This document shows positions 43,620 to 52,613 of a DNA stretch of 64,000 nt, one piece after another. The stretch spans positions 1,116,001-1,180,000 of the forward strand of contig NZ_AQXT01000002.1 in assembly GCF_000376805.1 (NCBI RefSeq). The letters are read 5' to 3'. The translations under genes and the position numbers were made by a program. Below the pieces are notes generated by a model. That model searched no databases. It was not told where the DNA came from and saw only the letters and a list, made by a program, of their open reading frames with translations. Within the stretch, counting starts at the first letter, position 1, and each line of letters begins with the position of its first letter. This DNA is from Henriciella marina DSM 19595. Its GTDB lineage: Bacteria; Pseudomonadota; Alphaproteobacteria; Caulobacterales; Hyphomonadaceae.

Positions 43620-44041
43620 GAGGTGGCCTGGCGGGCATTCTTCAGTTCGCGCGGCTGGTAGTTCTCGTCATGCTTGGCGAGAATGTTTTCAGCCGTGAAG
43701 CTGCCTGTTTCATCAAAGCGCCCTGTGGCCACGACGCCTTCGCCCTCGCGGAAAAGATCAGGGACGACACCGGTATAGCTGACCATCACCGTCTCGCCGG
43801 AGCCATCCTCGATGAGAAAAGTCATGTCGGCGCCGTCACCAAATTCGATGGAATCGATCTGCACCCAGCCGCCGATCCGCACCCGGCGGTCAGGGGCTGG
43901 CACACCTTGTTCTGCCAGAAGCTGCGGCGTGTAGAAAAGGTCGGCATGCTGTTTCAGCGCGACCGCCGCCAGCGCCACTGCGCTGACCAGCAGCGCCGCG
44001 GCGATGGATACACCCCAAAGTCGTTTCGATCTGGCTCTCAT
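43616..44041 (-). CDS. ccmE: Heme chaperone CcmE (CycJ)
   Basis: A 141-residue membrane-anchored OB-fold protein starting MRARSKRLWGVSIAAALLVSAVAL. It has YTPQLLAEQG, RIGGWVQIDSIEF, TFLIEDG and the heme-binding tail LAKHDENYQP, with His124 for covalent heme binding and Tyr128 as axial ligand (HxxxY type). It receives heme from CcmABCD in the periplasm and passes it to CcmF. ccmABCD is not in this window. It starts the ccmE-ccmF-ccmH overlapping run. Confidence 0.96.
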   Translation of the reverse strand: MRARSKRLWGVSIAAALLVSAVALAAVALKQHADLFYTPQLLAEQGVPAPDRRVRIGGWVQIDSIEFGDGADMTFLIEDGSGETVMVSYTGVVPDLFREGEGVVATGRFDETGSFTAENILAKHDENYQPRELKNARQATS

Positions 44042-44151
44042 GACGCCTGCCTTCTACTGGAAACTGCAGGATTTGACACTGCGACCGAAACAACCAGACT
44101 GCTTCGGGGGTTAGTGCAGGACATCCAATACTTAGCGCTGAAAGGCTATCT

Positions 44152-44496
44152 ATGCCGGAATTCACCGATCTCTGGGACATTGAAAAGCAGCTATGGACCG
44201 GACCAGCTGAAGACTATGACCGGCTGATGGCAGACGATTGCGTCATGGTTTTCCCCCTGCCCGCTGGCATCCTGCAGCGCGACAAGATCATCGAAACCGT
44301 GAAGCTGGCGCCGCGCTGGGACGATGTGGAGTTTGATAGCCAGATCGAGATCAAGGCCGACGAAGATACCGTTACGCTTGCCTATGTCGGACGAGGGCTG
44401 AAGGGCCGCGACACGTATGAGGCCTATTGCAGCTCGACCTACCTGCGCATTGATGGCGGCTGGAAGATCGTCCAGCACCAGCAAACCCCGGCCTAG
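44152..44496 (+). CDS. NTF2/SnoaL-like (DUF4440-type) protein
   Basis: A 114-residue protein with the cone-shaped NTF2-like pattern: FTDLWDIEKQLWTGPAEDYDRLMADDCVMVFP at the N-terminus and YCSSTYLRIDGGWKIVQHQQTP at the end. Members include small enzymes and ligand-binding proteins; none can be specified here. GAAAGG lies before the ATG. It is transcribed against the surrounding ccm genes, splitting ccmI from ccmE. It may be an insertion into an ancestral ccmIEFH operon. Confidence 0.85.
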   Translation: MPEFTDLWDIEKQLWTGPAEDYDRLMADDCVMVFPLPAGILQRDKIIETVKLAPRWDDVEFDSQIEIKADEDTVTLAYVGRGLKGRDTYEAYCSSTYLRIDGGWKIVQHQQTPA

Positions 44497-44499
44497 GCT

Positions 44500-45090
44500 T
44501 TACTCTGCATCTTCGGCGGCGCGAGCGGCGTCGGCCTCGGCGCGCATCGCATTCAGCATGGCCCGGCGCGGATCATCGGCGGGCAGGTCTGCGAACACCT
44601 TCTCCCAATGGGCCTGGGCGGCCTGTAGATCACCTGCCTCATAGGCTGGCATGGCCGCGAGGATGCCTGCGCGTACTTCACTATTATCGAGACGCCAGGC
44701 GCGGTCGTAAAGGCGCGCGGCCGGATCGGTGACGATGCCGCCATCGCGCGTGACAACCGCGTCTGCCAGCCCGATCAGGGCGGGTACATGCTCAGGGTTC
44801 CGGCGGAGGGCCGACTGGAACGCCCTTAGCGCATCATCTGTGCGACCCTGCGCCCGCAGCAGCACGCCGATATAGTATTGCGGTTCTGCCTCATCCGGGC
44901 GTTCGCGCGCTGCCTTTTGCAGGCGCGCCAGCATTTCACCTGGTGACAGGTCCTCGGCCGGGCGCGCGGCGATCTCAGCCTCGCGCGCCGCATAGGGCTG
45001 GTCAGGCAGGAGCGGCCTGCCGTTAAAAAGGTAGGCAACGCCCGCCAGCACCAGCGCAAGGCCAAGCCAGATATAGGTCGACCGGCTCAT
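44500..45090 (-). CDS. ccmI: c-type cytochrome biogenesis protein CcmI-like, TPR protein (CycH)
   Basis: A 196-residue protein with one N-terminal membrane helix (STYIWLGLALVLAGVAYLF) and a periplasmic TPR domain (ARLQKAARERPDEAEPQYYIGVLLRAQG, DDALRAFQSALRRNPEHVPALIGLADAVV). CcmI/CycH binds apocytochrome C-termini and delivers them to CcmF/H. This version lacks the larger N-terminal two-helix module of long CcmI proteins and is short. The CcmI call relies on TPR type plus position before ccmE-F-H. Its ATG overlaps the upstream kinase stop by four bases. Confidence 0.8.
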   Translation of the reverse strand: MSRSTYIWLGLALVLAGVAYLFNGRPLLPDQPYAAREAEIAARPAEDLSPGEMLARLQKAARERPDEAEPQYYIGVLLRAQGRTDDALRAFQSALRRNPEHVPALIGLADAVVTRDGGIVTDPAARLYDRAWRLDNSEVRAGILAAMPAYEAGDLQAAQAHWEKVFADLPADDPRRAMLNAMRAEADAARAAEDAE

Positions 45091-46484
45091 CGTCCGCGCA
45101 ACGTGATCGTGGCGCGAAGGCCGCCAAGGGGACTTTCGGCGAGCTCCAGATTACCACCGTTCATCTCGGAGATGTCAGCAACAATTGAAAGGCCGAGGCC
45201 GGTGCCGGGCGCGGTCTCATCAAGACGAACGCCGCGCTTGACCGCCGCTTCTCTCGCTTCGGGGGCAAGTCCCTTCCCGTCATCATCGATGTGAATATGC
45301 ATGAGGCCGTTCTGGCCACGCTTGCAGGAAACTTCAACGCGCGAATGCGCCCACTTGCAGGCATTTTCCATCAGATTGCCGAGCATCTCTTCAAGGTCCT
45401 GCTGTTCGATACGCACATACCGGTCGGCGGCGATCTCGACGGTGACCTCGATACCCCGCGCCTCGAACAATCGGTTGAGCAGCCGCGCAAGGCCTGCAGC
45501 GACTGGCGCGATCTCTGTGCGAACGCCGAGCGCTTCGGACCGCGCTGCCGCCTGTGCCCGCTTCAGATAGTGATCGACATTGGCCCGCATCGATTCTGTC
45601 TGACGGCGCACCACATCGTCCAGCGATGTATCGCCCGTCGCTTCATTGCGCAGCACCGCGAGCGGGGTCTTGAGCGCATGCGCCAGATTGCCGACATGGG
45701 TCTGTGAGCGCTCAACGATCTTGCGATTGCTGTCGAGCAGCTTGTTCAACTCATCGGTGAGGGGCTGCACCTCAATCGGATAATCACCATCAAGGCGTGC
45801 GCGCTGGCCTTCCCTGATTTCTGCAATGTGGTTCTGCACCCGATCAAAGGGGCGCAAGGCCATGCGCAGGCCGATCCAGAGCGCCAGCAGCGTCCCGCCC
45901 GCGAGGGTTGCCATCGCCGTAAGCAGGATGAGCCGCAGCTGGTTTGCGCCCTCATCGGTGACATCGCGGTCTGCTGCCGCCATCAGGAGAATCGGATGTT
46001 CGCGGTTCGGCACGGTGATGGAGCGCACAGCGACCCGTAACTCTTCATCATTTGGACCGCGCGTATTGCCATACTGGGTCTGGCCCGGTGCATCCAGCGC
46101 GCGGCTGGCGAGGTCTTGCGGCAGCGGCAAAGGGCCATCCCAGACGCTCTGGGACCGGATATCAGCACCGAAGCTTCTGTCGTCCTGTATGGCGATCATG
46201 GCCCAGTACCGCCCCGACAGAGGCAAGGTGAAGCGCGAATCGCTTGGCAGCCGTTCTTCGATATCGACAACCCTGCCATCCGGCAGGATTTCCAGCGCGC
46301 GCGGCAGGGTCACCAGCGTCGAGTCAAGCTCCTGCTGAAGGATGCGAACGGTCTGGGTGCGATAGGCCGCCGTCATGGCGATGACGCCGCCGACGACCAC
46401 AATGAGGCTCCAGACGATAGCGCCGAGAAATAGCCGCCGCGACAGGGAAAGACGCGGTTTGCCGGGGCGCTCTGCCGGGCTCAT
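45087..46484 (-). CDS. Sensor histidine kinase (PhoQ/QseC-like)
   Basis: A 465-residue kinase. TM1 lies near residues 18-45 (LFLGAIVWSLIVVVGGVIAMTAAY), a periplasmic domain extends to about 190, TM2 is LILLTAMATLAGGTLLALWIG, then HAMP, a phospho-acceptor helix NLAHALKTPLAVLRNEA and the ATPase boxes NLMENACKWAHS, DDDGKGLAPEAR and GTGLGLSIVADI. The HALKTPL variant of the H box is typical of the PhoQ-like alphaproteobacterial kinases. ATG 46484 was chosen because it follows the regulator stop. Its stop overlaps ccmI, linking this system to cytochrome maturation genes at least transcriptionally. Confidence 0.93.
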   Translation of the reverse strand: MSPAERPGKPRLSLSRRLFLGAIVWSLIVVVGGVIAMTAAYRTQTVRILQQELDSTLVTLPRALEILPDGRVVDIEERLPSDSRFTLPLSGRYWAMIAIQDDRSFGADIRSQSVWDGPLPLPQDLASRALDAPGQTQYGNTRGPNDEELRVAVRSITVPNREHPILLMAAADRDVTDEGANQLRLILLTAMATLAGGTLLALWIGLRMALRPFDRVQNHIAEIREGQRARLDGDYPIEVQPLTDELNKLLDSNRKIVERSQTHVGNLAHALKTPLAVLRNEATGDTSLDDVVRRQTESMRANVDHYLKRAQAAARSEALGVRTEIAPVAAGLARLLNRLFEARGIEVTVEIAADRYVRIEQQDLEEMLGNLMENACKWAHSRVEVSCKRGQNGLMHIHIDDDGKGLAPEAREAAVKRGVRLDETAPGTGLGLSIVADISEMNGGNLELAESPLGGLRATITLRGR

Positions 46485-46509
46485 GGAAGGGCTTGAAGGC
46501 ACCTCTTCC

Positions 46510-47193
46510 TCAGGCAAGACCCGCCGTCTCGCCTTCAGGCACGACGAGCCGATAGCCAAGCCCTCGCTCTGTCTGGATACGGTCGGTCCCTATCTTCTTG
46601 CGAAGCCGGCCGATGAACACCTCGATCGTGTTGGAGTCGCGGTCAAAATCCTGATCATAGATGTGCTCGACCAGTTCGGTCCGCGGCACGACACGGCCCT
46701 GGTGGTGCATCAGATAGGAGAGGACACGGTATTCGTGCGCGGTCAGCTTGACCGGTCGGCCATTGACCGTGGCGCGCGCAGCCCGCGTGTCGACGCGGAG
46801 ACTACCGGCTTCCAGCGCGGCCGCAGAATGCCCCGTCGCCCGGCGCAGGAGCGCCCGCAGGCGCGCCAGAAGCTCTTCTGTGTAGAACGGCTTGGTCAGG
46901 TAATCGTCGGCGCCGGCATCAAACCCGGCAACCTTTTCACTCCAGCGATCTCGCGCCGTAAGGATCATCACCGGAAAGTCCTTGCCGTCATCGCGCCAGC
47001 GCTCAAGGATCGTGACACCGTCCATCTTTGGCAGGCCAAGATCGAGGATGACCGCATCATAGGGCTCTGTATCGCCGAGGAAGTGGCCGTCTTCCCCATC
47101 TGCGGCGAGATCGACGGCATAGCCCGATTGCGTCAGCGCATCGGCGAGCTGACGGCGAAGGTCGGCGTCGTCTTCTACAACAAGAATTCGCAT
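46510..47193 (-). CDS. OmpR-family response regulator
   Basis: A 227-residue regulator. Receiver marks are EDD (7-9), phospho-acceptor Asp51 (VILDLGLPKMDG), Thr80 and Lys101 (LTKPF). The winged-helix output is VKLTAHEYRVLSYLMHHQG, RTELVEHIYDQDFDRDSNTIEVFIGRLRKKI and ERGLGYRLVV as separate pieces. It lies 10 bases after the PepSY gene and 25 bases before the kinase start, forming a PepSY - regulator - kinase operon like the PhoP/QseB-type sets. A direct repeat that could be its own binding site precedes the PepSY gene. Confidence 0.94.
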   Translation of the reverse strand: MRILVVEDDADLRRQLADALTQSGYAVDLAADGEDGHFLGDTEPYDAVILDLGLPKMDGVTILERWRDDGKDFPVMILTARDRWSEKVAGFDAGADDYLTKPFYTEELLARLRALLRRATGHSAAALEAGSLRVDTRAARATVNGRPVKLTAHEYRVLSYLMHHQGRVVPRTELVEHIYDQDFDRDSNTIEVFIGRLRKKIGTDRIQTERGLGYRLVVPEGETAGLA

Positions 47194-47203
47194 GAATATG
47201 TAC

Positions 47204-47515
47204 CTAGCTTACGCTTATGATCTGTCCGTTTTGGGCGTTGATAGTGAACTGCACGAGTTCACCCTGCCGCGTTGTCCAGTCAATGACATAGACCTTCCGG
47301 CCATTCCTATCAAAGAGGCCGACAAAACGGCGCATCTCACCCCCATATCGCGACTCGATCGGGCGAAGAATATCTTTCAGGGGAAGGATTTCGCCGCGCT
47401 CGCGCGCGTTGCGGGCGTCATCGGCGGTGAATGAATTACTCCATTGCCCCTGCGCAAGGGCAGTCGGCGACAGAGCAATAACGCCGAGGCAGATGGAGAA
47501 GATGATCCGTTTCAT
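47204..47515 (-). CDS. Exported PepSY-domain protein
   Basis: A 103-residue protein with a signal peptide (MKRIIFSICLGVIALSPTALAQ) followed by one PepSY-like domain: SADDARN-type helix (FTADDARNARERGEILPLKD), then GGEMRRFVGLFDRNGRKVYVIDW and FTINAQNGQIISVS. Such proteins often precede two-component systems and are thought to inhibit peptidases or modulate the sensor. The ATG at 47515 begins the basic signal n-region; a TTG/ATG start three codons upstream (47524) is possible. Confidence 0.85.
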   Translation of the reverse strand: MKRIIFSICLGVIALSPTALAQGQWSNSFTADDARNARERGEILPLKDILRPIESRYGGEMRRFVGLFDRNGRKVYVIDWTTRQGELVQFTINAQNGQIISVS

Positions 47516-47539
47516 GTCGAACACTATGCCTCGGCCGCC

Positions 47540-47556
47540 CTGAATACATGCTGAAT
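47540..47556 (-). promoter_or_regulatory. ATTCAG direct repeat, candidate OmpR-family regulator site
   Basis: On the minus strand ATTCAG - CATGT - ATTCAG gives two identical hexamers with an 11-base period, 24 bases upstream of the PepSY ATG. OmpR/PhoB-family dimers bind direct repeats of exactly this spacing. The site could mediate autoregulation by the adjacent response regulator; this is an inference from geometry and position. Confidence 0.55.
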
Positions 47557-47602
47557 GACTATTGTGGCGTTTAGTTAGAAACGGAGCAAGGCAATGCGGG
47601 GC

Positions 47603-48454
47603 TTACTGGCGTTTGGCCCACTCGATCAGCCCTTCATCCTTTGGATCCTGAAGCGTGATTTCAAGCCGCGCATAGAGATGACCCGGCGTGTCCTTGAACT
47701 GGACGCCCTTATTGCGAAGACGAAGGACGCTGCCCGTATTGGAGCCTTCGGGAACTTTCAGCGTGACGGGCCCTGCAGGCGTGGAAACTTCAATCGTGCC
47801 GCCGAGCAACGCGGTTTTCAGTGGAAGGGGCACCGACATACGCAGATCTGCGCCATCGCGGGTCCAGATCTTGCTCGGCCTGACATGTAACTCCAGGAGG
47901 GCGTCACCCGGCGGGCCGCTTGTCTGCGAGGCCTGGCCCTGGCTTTTGAGGCGCAGCACCTGCCCGGTCGTGACGCCAGGCGGGATCGACACGTTCAGGC
48001 TCTTATTATCGGCCATCGTCATCTGCCGCTTGGCGCCCTGCACCGCGTCTTCGAATGAGATGTCGACCCGGTAACGGATATCTGCGCCCTTGCGGGGACC
48101 GGTACGCCTGCGCTGGCCGCCAAACATGCCGGACAGGATATCCTCGAACGGATCGCCCTGGAACGAGCCACCCGGCTGGCGAAAGCCACCTCCGCCAAAG
48201 CCGCCACCGGCATTCGCATATCCCGTCGGATTGCCGTCGGCGTCGATCTCGCCGCGGTCGAACTGAGCGCGTTTGGCCTCGTCGCTCAGAATCTCGAACG
48301 CCGCTGACGCTTCCTTGAAGGCGTTCGCCTTCTGCTCATCATTGGGATGAAGGTCAGGATGAAGCTCTTTCGCCTTCTTGCGATAAGCCTTCCTGATCTC
48401 CTCGGTAGAGGCAGACTTGTTTACGCCGAGCGTCTGATAAGGGTCTCGAGCCAA
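47603..48454 (-). CDS. DnaJ/CbpA-type co-chaperone
   Basis: A 283-residue J-domain protein. The J domain (residues 1-65) has the HPD motif (His32-Asp34, KELHPDLHP). A Gly/Phe-rich linker (GGGFGGGGFRQPGG) follows, then the two C-terminal substrate-binding beta domains (RYRVDISFEDAVQGAKR, VSIPPGVTTGQVLRLKSQG, LLGGTIEVSTPAGPVTLKVP). No zinc-finger CxxCxGxG repeats are present, so it is the CbpA/type II form, not DnaJ. It stimulates DnaK ATPase. It lies 41 bases beyond the GTA g15 stop on the same strand. Confidence 0.93.
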   Translation of the reverse strand: MARDPYQTLGVNKSASTEEIRKAYRKKAKELHPDLHPNDEQKANAFKEASAAFEILSDEAKRAQFDRGEIDADGNPTGYANAGGGFGGGGFRQPGGSFQGDPFEDILSGMFGGQRRRTGPRKGADIRYRVDISFEDAVQGAKRQMTMADNKSLNVSIPPGVTTGQVLRLKSQGQASQTSGPPGDALLELHVRPSKIWTRDGADLRMSVPLPLKTALLGGTIEVSTPAGPVTLKVPEGSNTGSVLRLRNKGVQFKDTPGHLYARLEITLQDPKDEGLIEWAKRQ

Positions 48455-48495
48455 GGGCGGGTTTCTCTTTCGTCATCTTAGATTCCAGAGCCTAG

Positions 48496-51400
48496 TTAGA
48501 GTGCCCCCGTCGCGATTGAAACCCATGGGCCTCTACGTCCATCAGTTCCTGTCTCCGCGACCGATATTTCATCAATCTCATCTTCCAGGACAATCGACGT
48601 CTCGCTCGTCTCGAAACTGACGATTTCGGCCCCCTCATAGAGCCCGCGAACCGCATAACGGCGCGCCTCGACAGGGTCGGGCAGGTCCCAGCTTTCCGGG
48701 ATGTCCGCGCCGCACGGGGCCCAGCTGATGCGTCGCCCGCCTGACGGAAGGATCGCCGCTCTCAGATGCGCCACGGACCAAGGCAGGCCCGCATGATCAA
48801 AGTGCGTGTAGGTGATCATATCTGACCCGCCGGCACGCCAGAGAAGCTCTGCACCGATCTCTTCCCGCGCGACAGACGCGCGCTCGAGGTTCTCATTCAC
48901 AATGAGCACGATGGCCCCCGCCTCTGCGTCGGCGACGGGTGAGCCTTGAAGCCCGCGAAGCAGGCCTGAGAGCTGCCAGCTATTCTCGTCCAACAGCTCT
49001 GCGCGCCGGAATGCGATCGCTTCCCATCCCGATGCGCCCTTCACCAGAAGCGAATTGCCCCCCGCAAGAACATCGAATTTCTCTGCGCTCGAGAGGTCTG
49101 CCGCCTCGATCAGCAGCTCGATCACCCCGGCTTCATCCCAGCGCCCCCGTGGTCCGTCCGCCAGTGGCGCGGTCAGCCTGCCAATCTGCGCCGGATACGC
49201 GACCTGACCGCGCGCGGTGAGCGACTGGACGCTTCGTCCAGCTTCCAGAATGACTGGTCCCGCCCATGGTGCGCCGGAAACCGCCACGACGGGCCCGAGC
49301 ACCTCATCGCCAGCCAGGTTCGGCGCGTCGGCAATCACAACTTCTGGTCTTGCCGGGATCGTGGCAGGCCTGGACGCCTCGGGAAGCGACCCGGCGAGGA
49401 TGGGGCTGGCTTTTACGGGTCTTGAAAGCTCTAGCGACCGCCCGATGCCATCATCGGTAATGTCGTTGATGATCCACTCGCCACCTAGCGTTTCGACATT
49501 TACGACATCGCCCGGCTCGAGGGCCCAGAAGTGCGGAGGGACCTCCACCAACGCCCGCTCGCTCTCTTGCTCGGAAAGAAGCAGATCCTCGGCAGCGCGG
49601 CGGGCGACCGCCTCTGACATCAGAAGTGGCAGGCTCGCGCGGATTGTATAGGTCGCATCGCCCCCGTCCGTGCGCGCATCGACAAGCGCTGGCGCATAGG
49701 CGTGTTCGCTATCGATATAGCTGAGCGTCAGGTGACCGGGGACCTTGTCGAGCAAGAGCCGGGTCACGTTCGGTCCGGCGCCAACGGTTTCAGCGAAAGG
49801 GATCATTGCCAGCGACCCGCCAGCCTCAGCCGAGATGACCAATCCAGTCTCGCGCTCGAAACACCTGAATCGGTAGAGCGCATGAAGCGGCTCGATAATT
49901 TGCCGAAGGGTGGTCGGGGCCTCAATGCTCAACCCCTCAACGAGAACATCAAGGTTCTCGGTTTCAATCGAGATGCCCGCCTGGCGCGCCAGGTCGCCAA
50001 TGACCTCGGACACCGAGACAAGTCCTGTTCGCCCGTTCAGCCAGTGCCCGCGCGCCCAGTTCGGGCCATCGCTCCAGACGTCTTCCCTGACCGGAAAATC
50101 CGGCCAGGGCCGTGCGTCCCAAGCCCATGCGTAGGCGGCATCAATAAAGGGCTGAGACGACCAATAGGCGATCGAGACCTCCAGCGCCCGTCTTTGCAGG
50201 ACATCATTCCGCGCCCCGCTGGAGAATGGCGGCAAGGCGCTTTCAGAGCTTTTGGGGTCATAGAAGACATTCGGCGCATTGGTCCCGCGATCGATGGCCG
50301 GAAACCCGACCTCCATAAGCCGCACGGGCTTCATCTCACTCTGCCATAGTGTCGGCGTCGTTGCGCGCACTCCGCCGGTGCGTTCATGGTGATGATTGCC
50401 CCACCACCCGACGATATCCTTCTGCCTGAAGATCCAGTCCTCACCATGCGCGGTGTCAGTAATCGGCGTCCGCAACTGGGCGGCGCGCGCCTCCGGCGAG
50501 CTATAATACCAGTCAAAGGCCTCGCCGCCCTGAAGCTGAGCATGCAAATAAGCCTTGTCGTCCGGCCCATCAAAGCCTGCCAAAGCGTCCAGATGGGCAT
50601 CGCCCTCACGCCAGTCCCCCATGGGCGGATACCAATCGATGCCGACGAAATCCACGTCTTGAGACGCCCAGAGCGCGTCCAGCGGAAAGAGGACGTCGCC
50701 CGACCCGTCCTCTGGAAGGTATGCGCCGTATTCGGTCCAGTCGGCGGCGTAGGAGACACGGGTCCCATCCCCCAGAATGGCTTTCACTTCGGCTGCAAGT
50801 GATATGAGTGCCTCGACAAAGGGAAACGCGCCGGTCTCGTCACGAAGTCGGGTCAGGCCTACCATTTCGCTGCCGATCAGGAACTCATCGACACCGCCTG
50901 CTTCGACCGCCAGCCGCGCATGATGAAGGATAAAGTGACGATACCCAAAGCCTCCATCACTCCCCACGAAGCTCTCAACGTCTGACCGCGTCGAACTTGC
51001 TCCGTCCACGGACGCCGTGAGCCGCCCTCTCCAGGGGAAGGCCGCTTGCTCACTGCTGCCATAAGGGTCGGCCCGATCATTGCCTTGAGGAATATCCATG
51101 AGCAGGAATGGCGACATGGTCACCGAGATGCCTTCGGCTTTCATCGCGGCAATGGCATCGCGCACCGACCGGTCGCATGGCGTGCCGCCGAAATTGGGCC
51201 GTCCATCGGTCTGGCTAATGAGCCTCGCGGATTGTCGAGTCTGCCCTGCGACCTCCCAGCCATAGGGGACGGTCACGCGGTCGCGTGTTTCAACCCCCGG
51301 CCGGATGCTGCAATGTCCAGCCCGAACGTCATCGCCAAACCAGGCAACCGTCAACGCCATACGGCGCACATTCGGCATTTCCTCCGTCAACTGATCAAGG

Positions 51401-52176
51401 GATTGGACGAAGTCCGGCGCACCCACCGGGTTATTCATGTTGAGCGGTGTCTCGATACCGGGAAACCGCCGCTCCCTTACAACATCCGTTGCATACACAA
51501 ACTCACCGGTCGCCGGGATGATGTTGAGGCCTTCGACAACTGCACGCAGGCCGCCCTCGCCTTCGAATGAACGGAACACCTCAAAGCTGAGTTGAGGCAG
51601 CCGGTTTCCGAACGCGTCCAGAGGCAGGCCTTCGAAGACCACATAGGCCGTCCCGCGAAAGGCGGGCGCGCCCGCCTCGCCTTCCACCGCTTCGATCAGC
51701 GGGTCGGGCAATTGGCTCTCATCACCGCGATAGACACGGACGTTCAGCCCAGCGAGCTCCAGCACCTCGCCATTCGCCCAGATGCGGCCGATACGGCTGA
51801 CAGGCCCATCGGCGACAGCGACCGCAAAGCTCGCCGAATAGCTGTAGTCATTGACCTTCGGGCCACCCTTGCCGGCCGAACGCTCACGGCGCTTTTCCTT
51901 GAACTGCGCCGCCCAGATCACCTGCCCGCCGACGCGCGCCCGGCCGTAGATCAGTGGCAGGCCCGCGCCCTCGCGGCTTTCAAGCAGTTTTAGCGCGCTG
52001 ACCCTCGGGCCATGAATGCCGCCCTGAAAAGCTGCATCCACGGCCCGGCCCGCGAGCCCGCCAATCGCGCCGCCAAGCGCTGCGCCCGAAATCTCGGCGC
52101 CCAGAAAACTGAGCCCGTTTGGTAGGAAGGCCTGCCCAACCGCCTGACCGGCGTGCGAAAGGATAATCTGTCCCAT
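48496..52176 (-). CDS. GTA tail tip / host-specificity protein (RcGTA g15-like)
   Basis: A 1226-residue baseplate/tail-tip protein. The N-terminal hydrophobic glycine-rich stretch (FLGAEISGAALGGAIGGLAG) precedes a domain with LPLIYGRARVGGQVIWAAQF. A TIM-barrel-like segment near residues 410-690 (FILHHARLAVEAGG, FLIGSEMVGLTRLRDETG, SYAADWTEYG, DFVGIDWYPPMGDW) matches the GTA TIM family, and a phage tail hub domain follows. It should contact the recipient cell and close the tail. ATG 52176 was preferred to 52272 because g14 ends at 52182. It is the last GTA gene in the operon. The family call is strong. Confidence 0.93.
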   Translation of the reverse strand: MGQIILSHAGQAVGQAFLPNGLSFLGAEISGAALGGAIGGLAGRAVDAAFQGGIHGPRVSALKLLESREGAGLPLIYGRARVGGQVIWAAQFKEKRRERSAGKGGPKVNDYSYSASFAVAVADGPVSRIGRIWANGEVLELAGLNVRVYRGDESQLPDPLIEAVEGEAGAPAFRGTAYVVFEGLPLDAFGNRLPQLSFEVFRSFEGEGGLRAVVEGLNIIPATGEFVYATDVVRERRFPGIETPLNMNNPVGAPDFVQSLDQLTEEMPNVRRMALTVAWFGDDVRAGHCSIRPGVETRDRVTVPYGWEVAGQTRQSARLISQTDGRPNFGGTPCDRSVRDAIAAMKAEGISVTMSPFLLMDIPQGNDRADPYGSSEQAAFPWRGRLTASVDGASSTRSDVESFVGSDGGFGYRHFILHHARLAVEAGGVDEFLIGSEMVGLTRLRDETGAFPFVEALISLAAEVKAILGDGTRVSYAADWTEYGAYLPEDGSGDVLFPLDALWASQDVDFVGIDWYPPMGDWREGDAHLDALAGFDGPDDKAYLHAQLQGGEAFDWYYSSPEARAAQLRTPITDTAHGEDWIFRQKDIVGWWGNHHHERTGGVRATTPTLWQSEMKPVRLMEVGFPAIDRGTNAPNVFYDPKSSESALPPFSSGARNDVLQRRALEVSIAYWSSQPFIDAAYAWAWDARPWPDFPVREDVWSDGPNWARGHWLNGRTGLVSVSEVIGDLARQAGISIETENLDVLVEGLSIEAPTTLRQIIEPLHALYRFRCFERETGLVISAEAGGSLAMIPFAETVGAGPNVTRLLLDKVPGHLTLSYIDSEHAYAPALVDARTDGGDATYTIRASLPLLMSEAVARRAAEDLLLSEQESERALVEVPPHFWALEPGDVVNVETLGGEWIINDITDDGIGRSLELSRPVKASPILAGSLPEASRPATIPARPEVVIADAPNLAGDEVLGPVVAVSGAPWAGPVILEAGRSVQSLTARGQVAYPAQIGRLTAPLADGPRGRWDEAGVIELLIEAADLSSAEKFDVLAGGNSLLVKGASGWEAIAFRRAELLDENSWQLSGLLRGLQGSPVADAEAGAIVLIVNENLERASVAREEIGAELLWRAGGSDMITYTHFDHAGLPWSVAHLRAAILPSGGRRISWAPCGADIPESWDLPDPVEARRYAVRGLYEGAEIVSFETSETSIVLEDEIDEISVAETGTDGRRGPWVSIATGAL

Positions 52177-52181
52177 GGGTG

Positions 52182-52613
52182 TCAGTCCTCCAGTCCGGGA
52201 AAGGAAAAAGCGCCCGCGATCCGGCGCCGCCACCAGGGCACCAGACGCGTCGCGCAGACGCTGCGCCCCCAATAGGCGTGGATGAGGCTGTCAGGCCCCG
52301 TCGCGATGGCGCAGTGTTTGGCCGCGCAGCCAGCGCCCATCCGGAAGAGGAGGACATCGCCTGCATCTGCTGACCCGATCGGTATTTCGCGCAGCCAGTT
52401 TCGCGCGGCGTCCAAAAGCTGATCGGTCTCGCTCAAATCGGCCCAGTCCGGCGTGTAAGGCGCCACCACCTGGGGCTCGTCTCCGATTAGCTCTCGCCAG
52501 ACACCACGCACCAGGCCGAGGCAATCAGTGCCTACGCCGCGCCGGCTTGCCTGATGCTGGTAAGGCGTGCCCAGCCAGCCACGCGCTGACGTCACGATGT
52601 CCGCCCGCTTCAT
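52182..52613 (-). CDS. GTA NlpC/P60 peptidoglycan peptidase (RcGTA g14-like)
   Basis: A 143-residue cell-wall peptidase. The NlpC/P60 nucleophile is Cys31 in GVGTDCLGL, with the general-base His100 in AKHCAIA. GTPYQHQASRRG and DAGDVLLFRMG are family segments. In RcGTA this component sits in the baseplate and is thought to locally digest recipient peptidoglycan for DNA delivery. Its start overlaps the g13 stop by four bases, and its stop lies five bases before the g15 start. Confidence 0.94.
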   Translation of the reverse strand: MKRADIVTSARGWLGTPYQHQASRRGVGTDCLGLVRGVWRELIGDEPQVVAPYTPDWADLSETDQLLDAARNWLREIPIGSADAGDVLLFRMGAGCAAKHCAIATGPDSLIHAYWGRSVCATRLVPWWRRRIAGAFSFPGLED

